64,000 nucleotides of DNA, taken from positions 244,852,595 to 244,916,594 of the forward strand of contig CM077671.1 of assembly GCA_039707655.1 (NCBI GenBank), read 5' to 3'. The position numbers and the translations under genes were made by a program. Below the pieces are notes generated by a model. The model was not told the DNA's origin. It did not search any database and was given only the letters and a program-made list of their open reading frames with translations. Shown piece by piece: positions 45,590 through 55,861 of this stretch. The DNA comes from Elymus sibiricus (lineage: Eukaryota; Streptophyta; Magnoliopsida; Poales; Poaceae). How positions within the stretch are numbered: the stretch's first letter is position 1; each line of letters starts with the position of its first letter.

Positions 45590-46293
45590 GGGGAAGTCTT
45601 GTTATAAGTAATCATGTGATGTTGGTATTCGTTCGACATTTTGATGATATGTATGCCGCTCTTCCTTTAGTAGTGTCATGTGAACGTCGACTACATAACA
45701 CTTCACCATACTTGGGCCTAAGGGAAGGCATTGTGGAGTAATAAGTAGATGACGGGTTGCGAGAGTGACATAAGCTTATACCCTAGTTTATGAGTTATTC
45801 CGTAAGGGGCTAATTTGGATCCATATGTTTCATGCTAAGGTTAGATTAATATCAATTCTTGTTCCGTAGTTGCGAATGCTTGCGAGAGGGGGTAATCATA
45901 AGTGGGTTTTTGTTCAAGTAAGAGCAACACCTTAGCACCGGTCCACCCACATATCAAATTATCAAAGTAGCGAACGCGAATCAACTAAACCTGATGAACG
46001 TGACTAGATAGAAATTCACATGTGTCCTCAAGAGCGCTTTGCTTTGTATAAGAGAACTTTCAGGTTTATCCTACAAAAAGGATTGGGCCACCTTGCTTCA
46101 CCTTTGTTGCTATTGCTACTTGTTACTTGTTACGAATTATCTTGCTACAAAATTATCTATCACTCTTACTTACAGCACTTGCAGAGAATACCTTGATGAA
46201 AACCGCTTGTCATTTCCTTCCGCTCCGCGTTACGTTCGACACTCTTACTTATCGAAAGGACTACAATTGTTCCCCTACAATTGTGGGTCATCA
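45590..46293 (+). repeat. Second, truncated LTR of element C (704 bp)
   Basis: It is homologous to 44582-45418 and ends TTGTGGGTCATCA. It has only one copy of the 127 bp unit that is doubled in the full LTR, so the two are distinct LTR lineages rather than a recent local duplication. Confidence 0.8.
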
Positions 46294-47408
46294 AGCCATG
46301 GAGGTTGTTGAGGTCTGCGCAGGTGTTGTAGTCTTGTTGGGGCTGCTCCTCCTCTTCGTCGGTGGTGAGTTCTTCTTCATCTACTTGTTCAGGTTCTGGC
46401 CCTTCTTGGTCAAAAGTTGCATCTCCTTCCTATGCAACTTAATGTAATTGTCCATTCTTGATGGAGAAACAGTTAGGCATAGGTGTGAGTAACAAGTACG
46501 CCACTCCAGGAATTTTGATGCAAGGACGGCCATTACAAACTACTACCATACCCGTGCTAGTAAGAACACGAATATTAACAAGGGTGTTACCGACAATGGG
46601 GCGGAGATGACTGTAATTGAGACCAAGGGAATTGGCCAACATGGTGATCACTCCTCCACACATGATATCTACTTGTGCATGGTTTTCTTGATGCGCGAGG
46701 TGTAGCAAAAGTATTGCCCCTAGGTTGGGGAAATAATTGACGTCCAGGTTTGCTGCTTTCCCGAGAACTAGCATGTTCTCATCATTCACCTTAGAAACTT
46801 CTCCTCATGCCTACAACGACTTAGTGATACCATAGTAGAAATAACGTATAGCAGGACTTTCAACGCAACTGGCTCTTTGCCTAGAGCCATGATGACTCAT
46901 CTAGTAAATGGATTGCCTTGGGTACAGGTCAGTGAAATCATAAACATATCTAATATCATCATCATTGTTGGGGAAGCCAAAGTAGTTACACCACTCAACA
47001 AAAGTGATGTCAAAGTCTGGATCAAGGAGACAGAAACTGATCCTCTCCTCCCCATATGCATTTGGCATTAAACCAACATTATGCGAAAAAGTACTAAGAA
47101 ACTGAAGCGTCAATCGTTCACAAGTCTCACATCCTTGATAAACAAAACGATGCAACCCAGCATTATGACAAATCAAAATTAAAATCATGAGTTATACCTA
47201 GCTTGGAAAGAGTTTTGGCACAAGCACATTTGGTTGCTTTGATCTTCCTTGTGGTGAGCTTCTGGAACTTCTTCCTCGCTCCACGGTCGGTGAAGACGAT
47301 CCCCTGAGTGAAAACTTGTTGCGGTTGTGTGGTGGATGAACTTGAACCATCGCGTGCGCGAGAAAACCTCCGTGTAAACATATATAAAAAAAATTCAATC
47401 CAATACAA
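46294..47408 (-). pseudogene. Late ORF of element D (Athila ORF1-like)
   Basis: Pieces in order: RARDGSSSSTTQPQQVFTQG and RGARKKFQKLTTRKIKATKC (47380-47220); HRFVYQGCETCERLTLQF and EERISFCLLDPDFDITFVEW (47170-46990); NIRVLTSTGMVVVCNGRPCI and the acidic tail EEELTTDEEEQPQQ (46789-46310). I read it as the plant late-ORF family described for Athila (PF03078-like), which sits in the env position but has no membrane segments here. The frame changes at least twice and it has stops. The acidic C-terminus runs to the element C junction. Confidence 0.6.
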
Positions 47409-47744
47409 TTAAACAATAATGATCCTATGGTACTCACAACATCATACTTCTCTAAAAACATCAATAGATCCATGCAAAATTCAAGTTTGAATAAAACATA
47501 TGCATATCCTAGACATGGCAATGCTAGGCATGTAGAACGTGGATTCGTGAAAAATAACTTGGGGATCGGGGGAGAAACGTACCATAGATCAATCACACGA
47601 AATGATATGAACTGAAAACAAATGAGTAGAGAGATCGGGCGAAGTTTTGCTAGGGTTTGGAGAGCTTTGGAGGAAGAAGAAGAAGAGAGAGAGATGGGGG
47701 CAAAATACCTCCTTCCTAGGTCTTATTGGAGCCGCCGGCGCGTG

Positions 47745-48130
47745 AAACGACCCCTCATACACGCGCGAGCGCCCGTATGGAACGTCGTCTTCAAACCGGT
47801 TTAACTCACCTTTGCCTGCACGAAGATGAAACGACCGTTGAAACGGACACCAGCGTCCGGTTTGAACGGTGTAGTTCGTTCTATTCTTTTTGTGCTCCTG
47901 GCCGAAGATGTCAAATGACCGCTCGAACGGGCGCGTGCGCCTGTTTGGGACGCCGTCAAACGCTCTGGACTCCTCGATGATTTATGCAGAGAATCAAAAC
48001 GACCGCAAAAACGGGCCTGTACGCTCGTTTGATACGCCGTCTTTCTCTCTGTTGTCTGTGGTTGTTTTGCACTGGAACCTCCTGCAGGTCAAACCACCAC
48101 CCATACGACCGCTGCGGTCGCATGATAGGC
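47745..48130. repeat. 84 bp tandem repeat (four copies plus a degenerate fifth) upstream of the late ORF
   Basis: The anchor AAACGACC (AAATGACC once) occurs at 47745, 47829, 47913 and 47997, spaced exactly 84 bp. Each unit has a GC-rich, partly palindromic core followed by ACGCCGTC-like and CTCT sequence. A weaker copy (TACGACCGCTGCGGTCGCA) lies at 48104-48122. One copy of the same unit is in the D LTR at 51488-51558. Confidence 0.8.
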
Positions 48131-48427
48131 CTTCTTTTGGTTTGTTTCTTTCGAAACTTCTATTTTTCTTCGTTTTCTTGCGGTGTTAGTTCCATAGCAA
48201 TACATAGACATATTTCCAGGCATTCAAACATCAATCTAACATATAAATTATCTTGCACAGGCTAACCCTTCATTAGAACAACCCTTCCAAACTCACTTCT
48301 TCATATGGAAGTTCAATCACTCTTTTATTAAAACCAAAAGTAAAAAACTTACTTGTCTACTTTATTCGCGTGGGTTGCCTCCCACGAAGCGCTTGTTTTT
48401 GATCGGCTAGCTCGACCGTAGCGGTGA
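48131..48427 (-). other. Spacer between protease and repeat array of element D
   Basis: Non-coding. It holds GGGTTGCCTCCCACGAAGCG and the two bases after it (48372-48393), 35 bp past the protease stop. The same motif follows the protease of element B. Confidence 0.6.
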
Positions 48428-50264
48428 TCAAGGTGGTGCTAGAACACCGAGACCATAGCTTCTGGCATTCAAAATTATGCCAATTCCTGTGTAGGTCTTC
48501 AATTTCTTTTTCCTGGGGAAATGCCTTATAAATGGATTTTTAGCTGGTAAATCAAAACGAACATTTCCCTCAAACACATTTATCACAACTTTGATAGTCC
48601 TTAGAAAAGGTCTACCAAGAATTATAGGAGCAACTCGATCTTCAGGCATATCTACTATAACAAGATCAATCATGACAGGGCAATCATTAATTTGAACAAT
48701 AACTCCATGCTTAATGCCTACTTCCTGAGTAAAAGTAGAGTTATCCATATTCAATATAATCTAAGTATTAGCATATCGTAAACATATTTGGGGATAGTGG
48801 AAACACTTGCCCCTATATCACATAAATCACTTAATTTAGTAAATCCTATCTCAATCTCTATAGTAGGTTCAAAAGCATCCTCTTGCTTAGCTAGTAACTT
48901 ATTGAATAACTTTTTTCCTTTCATCATCAAGTTCACGTACCTTGGCTGCAACTTGTTCAACAAAGACATTATATGCTTCGTCATTAGTTACCTCTGGTAG
49001 TGGATACTTCGTGGATATCATCTTAACAAAGTCTGCAACGGTATAATTGTACGCTGGCACATGGCTTGTGTCAAGTACCTCAGCTTTCTCTTTGCTGATT
49101 CTTGCCATTTTAACTTCTTCAACCGGGTTAGGCTCCGGTTTACGTGCAAACTTGGCCAAAATCAAGGCTTGGCTCTCTGCTATCTTTGCCACTTGTGCCT
49201 CCATATTGTTGGATCTGGCTTCAAGTATCTGTACATCATTTGTTAGTCCAACAACCTTACCGATCAATTGACCAAGTAAGTTATCATGATTCTTCAAGAT
49301 ATTCTTGAAATTTTCATTCTGCTCAGCCTGGCTAGCAATAAAACTTTTAAGAGTTTCTTCAAGAGTATTTCTTTTGGCACCATTAGCTGCATTGCAATTG
49401 TTGGATGCTCCTCCATTATTAGGATAAGGAAGTTTAGGAGCATAACCATTATTTTTTATATTGGGATTATAGCTATTACAAGCAATAAAATTCACATCAC
49501 TGGTATGGTCATTAGTGATGGCATTGACATTTACCTGTTCTCTACCTTTAATCAAAGATATAAGTTCTTCAAGCTTGGTTGTCAACTCTGAGCTATTTTC
49601 TTCTATGGCTTTCACCTTCTTGGTGGTGGTTCTCTCATCATGCCATTAGGCATGGTTCTCTTGCGTATCATCTAATATCTTCTTGACATCTTCTATGAAC
49701 TTTCCCATGATTGTTCCTCCTGGAGCTATACATAGTTTTTGACATGTGATTCAAGCCATTATAAGACATATGAAGAATTAATCGCTCCTCCATTCCATGA
49801 TTGAGGCAGTTTCTTATAGCTTCTTTCATTTTATCCCACACAAGTGCTAGTGTCATGTTCCTCTTGCTTGAAACCTGTAATCTGAGAACGTAATTGCATA
49901 ATTTTTACACGTGGACAAAACTTAGATAAAATTTTACTGCAACAAGCAACCCAATAAGTAATACTACCTTTATGCAAAGCTAAAAGCCATTCCTTAGCTT
50001 TTCCTCTCAAACAGAAAGGGAATAAGCGAAGTTTTAGAGCATCGGGTCATAATCCTTTATACGTGTCATGTTGCACAATTCGGTAAAATTATGTAAGTGC
50101 GTACGTGCATCTTCAGAAGCAGAGCCTTCAAATTGGTCCTGTTGAACCATGGAAACTAGGTTCGGTTTGGTCTCATATTCTGAAGCTGCAACATTAGGTT
50201 GTGCTATTGGTTCACAGATGAAATTGTTACAAGGAATAGCAAAACTCCCAAGATTACGAGCCAT
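48428..50264 (-). pseudogene. gag-protease of element D
   Basis: Gag starts at ATG 50264 (MARNLGSFAIPCNNFICEPI) and the frame slips near 50040. Later parts are EAIRNCLNHGMEERLILHM (49856-49668) and a long clean stretch, 49615-48899, with a coiled-coil-like segment (LGQLIGKVVGLTNDVQIL, MEAQVAKIAESQALIL). The protease shows KLSDLCDIGASVSTIPKYVY (48870-48790) and, in another frame, APIILGRPFLRTIKVVINVF (48640-48580), ending LGVLAPP at 48428. It has several frameshifts. There is no RT downstream. Confidence 0.75.
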
Positions 50265-50404
50265 AGTAACTTTTTGGTTTTTCAACTGAAAAGACTTGCA
50301 ATATAATAAAACTAAAACTAAAAGTAAAAAAGTAAAAAACAAAAACTGAAAATTAACTTTAACAAAAAAACTCTAAACACAAAGGCAAGGAATACTAAAA
50401 TCCT

Positions 50405-50422
50405 CCACGGCAACGGCGCTAG
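50405..50422 (-). promoter_or_regulatory. Primer binding site of element D (tRNA-Asp type)
   Basis: Sense CTAGCGCCGTTGCCGTGG, with the terminal TGG changed to TAG. It lies about ten bases from the LTR edge at 50433. Confidence 0.7.
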
Positions 50423-50432
50423 AAAAAGGGCT

Positions 50433-51558
50433 TGATATCTCCTTTTTACTAATCCGGTGTTCGAACAAGAAAGGGTATCCCGCACCTATTTCCCCAGAGG
50501 TGACCCTGGGTATCGAACCCATGAGAGGAAGATTCCCTTGAAGAAATGGTCTCTAGCAAGCTTTTGCCAAAGTGTCAAATCCAGCTTTTGACAAGATCAG
50601 CAAGCAAATAGTGATTAAAATACTTATAATAAAAAGAAGGTACAGAGATGAGGTCTTAATGCTTACAATCATGTATTTGTGTTAGGGTCAAAAGTTGGTA
50701 TTAGTTTGTGCTCGGGAAGTCACCCATCAAGAGGTGCTTGCTTCATATCGGAGTGGGGGTGTGTCCAAATAACATCTTGATCGGCACGAGTCCTACATCA
50801 AGAATCTGTTGTCCTACCGAAGGCCCTATCCGTCTCGCAGGGTTGCCCCGATAATTAAGATAATAATATCATACAAAGCGTTGGGTGTTTAATGACTACA
50901 CCTCATGAATCCCAAAGGATATGATCCATGTTACCCTACTAAGCCATACTGTCACCGGTGTTCAGTATAACACTTCACGGTCCTCTTGCTCCTAGCCTCA
51001 CCGGTGATCGATCTCCATGATCCTGGGTACCTACAGGGATGAAGATCGCGCACAAGACAAGAGACACTTCACGAAACAATTTTATTTCACACATACGAGA
51101 CATTGTGTCAAAGACTTCCATTCACCCCTTCACCAAATACCTGGGGTTGCAAGGCTCGTGCCTCACCCCATACCTTACCGAACTACTCACACATGAAGAT
51201 CAGACGGCGAGAACAAAATATTGAAGAACACATCTTGGGATTGATTGATTGCAATATGTCTTACAATGGATGCCTAGTGCGATGCACGATTACAAGTATG
51301 AACTGGATGTGAGAGCACTATGGTGGTGGAGATGGATATGGAGATGAAAATGGCGGCGACTAGGGTTTGTGGATGAAGATGATGATGAAGAGGTTCAGGC
51401 TGTGCTCGACGATGTTCTGTTGACATTTCGACGGGGTCCCCTTTATAAAAGTTGTTCAGGTGGACGACCTGCCTCGGTTTCCATGCCAAACGACCACTCA
51501 TGCGAGCACATGCGGTCGCATGGAACGTTGTCTTTGACTCTGGTTGCCTCCTGGCGCC
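50433..51558 (-). repeat. 5' LTR fragment of element D
   Basis: It begins TGATATCTCC and holds a TATA box (sense CTTTTATAAAGG, 51440-51451). Just upstream of the TATA (51488-51558) is one copy of the 84 bp unit. The rest of U3 is missing, replaced by element E. Confidence 0.8.
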
Positions 51559-52970
51559 TGATAACCCACAAGTATAGGGGATCGCAACAGTTTTAGAGGG
51601 TAGAGTATTCAACCCAAATTTATAGATTCGACACAAGGGCAGCCAAAGAATATTTGCAAGTATTAGCAGTTGAGTTGTCAATTCAACCACACCTGGAGAT
51701 TAAATATCTGCAGCAGAGTGATCAGTAGCACAGTAATATGATAGTTCTGATAGTAGTAGTGACAGTAACATTAACGGTAACAGTAATAGCAATGATTTTG
51801 TAGCAGTTGGAACAGTAGCAATAGCAATAGTAACTTAGCAAGAACAATATGTGGAAAACACGTAGGCATTGGATCGGTGAATTCGTTGGATGATATTCAT
51901 CATATAACAGACATAACCTAGGGCGACACAGAACTAGCTCCAGTTCATAAATATAATGTAGGCATGTATTCCGTAAATAGTCATACGTGCTTATGGAAAA
52001 GAAATTGCATGGCATCTTTTGTCCTACCCTCCCGTGGCAGCGGGGTCCATAAGGAAACTAAGGGATATTAAGGCTCCTTTTAATAGAGAACCGGAACAAA
52101 GCATTAACACATAGTGAATACATGAACTCCTCAAACTACGGTCATCACCGGAAAGTATCCCGACTATTGTCACCCCGGTGTTTACGGATCATAACAAATA
52201 GCAGGTGTATATGACTAGCAAGATCGGATCAAGAACATAGATATAATGGTGAGAACATAAATGGTTCAGATCTGAAATCATGGCACTCGGGCCCTAGTGA
52301 CAAGCATTAAGCATGGCAAAGTCATAGCAACATCAATCTCAGAACATAGTGGATACTAGGGATCAAGCCCTAACAAAACTAACTCGATTACATGATGAAT
52401 CTCATCCAACTCCTCACAAACCAGCGAGCCTACGAAGGAATTACTCACTCCAGGTGGGGGGCATCATGGAATTGGCGATGAAGGAGGGTTGGTGATGACG
52501 AAGACCGAAGATTCCCCTCTCCGGATCCCCGAACGGACTCTAGATCTGGCCTCCCGATGAAGAACAGGAGGTAGCGGCGGCTCCGTCTCGTGAAACGCGA
52601 TAAAACTTCCTCTCCAATTTTTCTCTCCGAAAATAGGTATTTATGGAGTTGGAATTAGGGTCAGGGGGGCATGAGGTGACCACAACCCACCAGGGCGCGC
52701 CTGGAGGGGGTGGCGCGCCCTGGTGTATCGTGCCCAGCCAGGGCACCCCCTCCGGTGGCTCTTGGTTCCAGTATTTTTATTTTATTCTGAAATAAATCTC
52801 CAAAAAGTTTCGTCCAATTCTGAGAACTTTTATTTCTGCACAAAAACAACACCATGGTAGTTCTGCTGAAAATAGCGTCGGTCCGGGTTAGTTTCATTCA
52901 AATCATGCAAATTAGAGTCCAAAACAAGAGCAAAAGCATTAGGAAAAGTAGATACGACGGAGACGTATCA
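51559..52970 (-). repeat. 3' LTR of element E
   Basis: The U3 region has a perfect 12 bp inverted repeat, CCAGGGCGCGCC (52690-52701) and GGCGCGCCCTGG (52712-52723), about 45 bp upstream of the TATA-like CCATAAATA (52638-52646). It is flanked by the PPT (sense GCCTGGGGGAGT, 52971-52982). Confidence 0.87.
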
Positions 52971-52983
52971 ACTCCCCCAGGCT

Positions 52984-55082
52984 TAACACATTGCTTGTCC
53001 TCAAGCAATTCAGTTGACAAACTGAAAGTGAAAAAGAAAAACTTTTATGAACTCTTTTGTTCTTGTTTACATAAATATGCTTAAGTAGCACCCAGGTCTT
53101 CAGCAAAGATCATGACTAACCATGTCAACAATAACTCTTAGAAATTATATTAAGTCATATCAATGGCATAATCAACTAGAGAGTAATAATAAAATATATC
53201 AAGTGCCAACACTTTCTCAAAACGGTCATGATATAATATGACAACAGTGGTATCTCACTAGCCCTTTCTGAGACCGCAAAACATAAATGCAGAGCACCTC
53301 CAAAGTTCAAGCAGCGACTAAACATTGTAATTCATGGTAGAAAAGATCCTGTCATGATGCATCCAACATTAACTATACACAATGCATGAGGATTACAATA
53401 GTGCTCTCAGATCTGGCGCTTATTAGAGAAGGTGATGACTCAACATACAAGTAAATAGATAGTCCCTTCGCAAAGGGAAGCATGGATTTGCAGAGGTGCC
53501 AGAGCTCAAAGCTTAAATCCGAGATAAATATAATTTTGGGAGGTGCACCCTTCCTGTCAACATTACGACCAAGAGTTATCAATATCTTCCATGCTAAACA
53601 CATTAGCAGCGGTTCCCAAGCGGTAAAAGTAAAGGTTTACTCCCCCTCAACCAACAAACACACCCCATGGCTAGCCGAATCCACGGGTACCGTCCATACC
53701 AACAACATTCCTGGGGGAGTTTTGTTTAATTATTTGCAATTTTTGATTTCGGGACTGGGAATCCCTATTACCGCCCCTCTCGTGCAAGGACGAGTGAATA
53801 AACACTCATCATGAGAATAACCCGCTTAACATGGAAGATACTGACTACCCCCTGTCACTCCATGAGCGGTCCAGGCACACAAAACAGATGTTCTTTTGAA
53901 ATTTTAGAGGTGGCACATGCAAATTTACTTGGAACGGCAGGGTAATACCGCATATAGGTAGATATAGTGGACTCATCTGGAATAACTTTGGTTTAAGGAT
54001 TTTGACGCACAAGTAGTATTCCCGCTTAGTACAGGTGAAGGCTAGCAAATAGGTGAGAAGCGGCCAGCTAGAGAGCGAAAACGGTCATGAACATGCATTA
54101 TGAATAATAAACATTGAATACTAGCATGAGTAGGATATGGACACCATGAACATAAATATAGTGAAGGCTATGTTGGTTTTGATTCAAATACATGCGTGAA
54201 CATGTACCAAGTCAAGCCACTTGAAACATTCAGAGGAGGATATCATATCATCATACTACATCACAATCATTTTAATGCATGTTGACATCCAAGATAAATC
54301 ATTATCCACTCCTAGCTACTTAAGCATGGCATGAGCAACTATAATCTCTAATTTTCATTGCCAACATGTTTGATCATAATATGTTGAATCATGGATACTA
54401 GGTTAAACATATTTACAAAAACAAAAACAAGTTGAGTTCATACCCGCTTCTCTCTGCCACAGTCACTTCATCAAATATCATCATTATTGTCTTTCACTTG
54501 CACGAACTAATGATATGAAAATAATAATAGTGCAAGAGTGCCATGGACTAAGCTGGAATCTGCAAGCATTTTATTCAAGAGGAGAAGACAAAGTAATATG
54601 GGCTCTTTGTTAGATCAATAGTAGTGCATATGAGAGCCACTCAACATTTTCATCGTGGTCTTCTCGTTGGTATGACTCAAAAAAGGAAGATGAATTCAGA
54701 GAAACACAATGAAATATGTTTGGAGTTTTTAGTTTTTGTTGAAGAAAATAAATTAAAGAGAGAAAAACAAAAACGAGAAAAAACTATTTACACGGGACAG
54801 CTCCCACAAAGCAAAAGAAGAAACAAGACATCTTTTTGGGTTTTCTATTAATACTGCAACTGATTAAACTAGGAAGAAAAACCGAAAAGAAGCAAGAAAT
54901 ATTTTTGGATTTTCTCAAAGTTTTTCAAACACACAAAAAGAAAGCGAGAAAATAAATCTAGCATGGATAATACAATGAAAAAGTGTGGACACCGACAACT
55001 GGAATGAAATGTGTGAACATGAATATAATGTTGGTGGAAATACGTACTCCCCCAAGCTTAGGCTTTTGGCCTAGCTTGGTAA
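52984..55082 (-). other. 3' non-coding region of element E
   Basis: There are no coding domains. 53400-54040 is collinear with 9540-10180 of element B, and the stem-loop CTTCCCTTTGCGAAGGG (sense) is at 53464-53480. A purine-rich PPT-like AAGCTTGGGGGAGT (sense) lies at about 55050-55063, close to the late ORF stop. Confidence 0.65.
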
Positions 55083-55861
55083 TCACCATCGATAGCCTGG
55101 GTAATAGTATGAGTGGTAGCTCTCCGAGGCTCTTGGTGCAGCCTCCTCAGCCTGTCGGGCAGTCTCGACCGCCGCGTTGTACTCGCGGGCCTCGCTCTCA
55201 AGGACGTAGTATCTTCTTTTACTGTGATAATCAAAGAGAGCAGGTGCAGGCAGAACAACATGCACAATAGGGTCTTTATTGAACATCAAGTTGTAAATGT
55301 AGTTAGTGGCTTTGGCCTTAATGAACTTATGGCCTTTCATTGTCTCAAAGTCTAGATACTGAGTAGGTAAAATGAGATCATTAGGCCAAGGTGACACACC
55401 CAGCTCCTTAGCTAGACGGGGGGCATAAATCCCTCCATAAAAGTGGCCACTCTCAGCATTGCGTTGCAACCTCCGTGCAACGATTGCTCCAAGATTATAA
55501 CGTTTAATTCCCGTTTGAGCGGTGTGTATGAGGCTCAAGTCAGGGGCACACAGCGTGCTGCTATCTTGTTTGCCCACGATACATTTACCATTAAAGAGTG
55601 CAAAGTAATGAATTGATGGGAGGTGTATGCTCTTTATTCTACCTTGAGTCACTCCTCTATCCTCTCCATAACAAAGATTAGCCAAAAACGACTCATACTC
55701 AGACTTTGGTGGTTCATCTAATGAACCCCAATATGGAATTTTACATGCAACACATAAAGCTTCTAGAGGCATGCTGAAAGCATCTATAATACCTAAATAG
55801 TTCATCCTCACTAACATATTTCTCTTAACATGCAGCCTATCCAACTTAGCAATCTGCCACA

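Larger units (their letters stand above)
5809..46293 (+). mobile_element. Element C: Athila-like Gypsy retrotransposon, split by element B
   Basis: C survives as two blocks, 5809-7646 and 42866-46293. They join cleanly when B is removed: ...CAAGTAGAGATA | CTACTTGTGCATCC, with AGATA duplicated on both sides. In order it holds an integrase C-terminus, a promoter-like internal module, a small late ORF, a long 3' non-coding region, a PPT, a full LTR, a 5' leader remnant with PBS and a second, truncated LTR. The left end is lost at the junction with element A. It is the only element of the TGATACGTCT group in this window that keeps part of an integrase. Confidence 0.75.
46294..51558 (-). mobile_element. 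Element D: non-autonomous Gypsy, truncated at both ends
   Basis: A 5' LTR fragment (50433-51558), a tRNA-Asp type PBS, gag-protease (48428-50264), a repeat-rich spacer and a late ORF (46294-47408) all read on the minus strand. RT and integrase are absent between protease and late ORF; there is room only for about 1 kb of non-coding DNA. The left end is cut by the truncated C LTR and the LTR is cut by element E. Confidence 0.75.

Noticed and set aside
46294..47408. An envelope protein
   Set aside because: No signal peptide or membrane segment is visible; the sequence fits the Athila ORF1-like late ORF better.
47745..48130. CRISPR array
   Set aside because: The 84 bp units diverge over their full length with no repeat-spacer alternation, in a plant retrotransposon.
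53400..54040. A separate transposon common to B and E
   Set aside because: The similarity has no termini or TSD and occupies the same relative position in both elements, so it is a shared ancestral 3' region.
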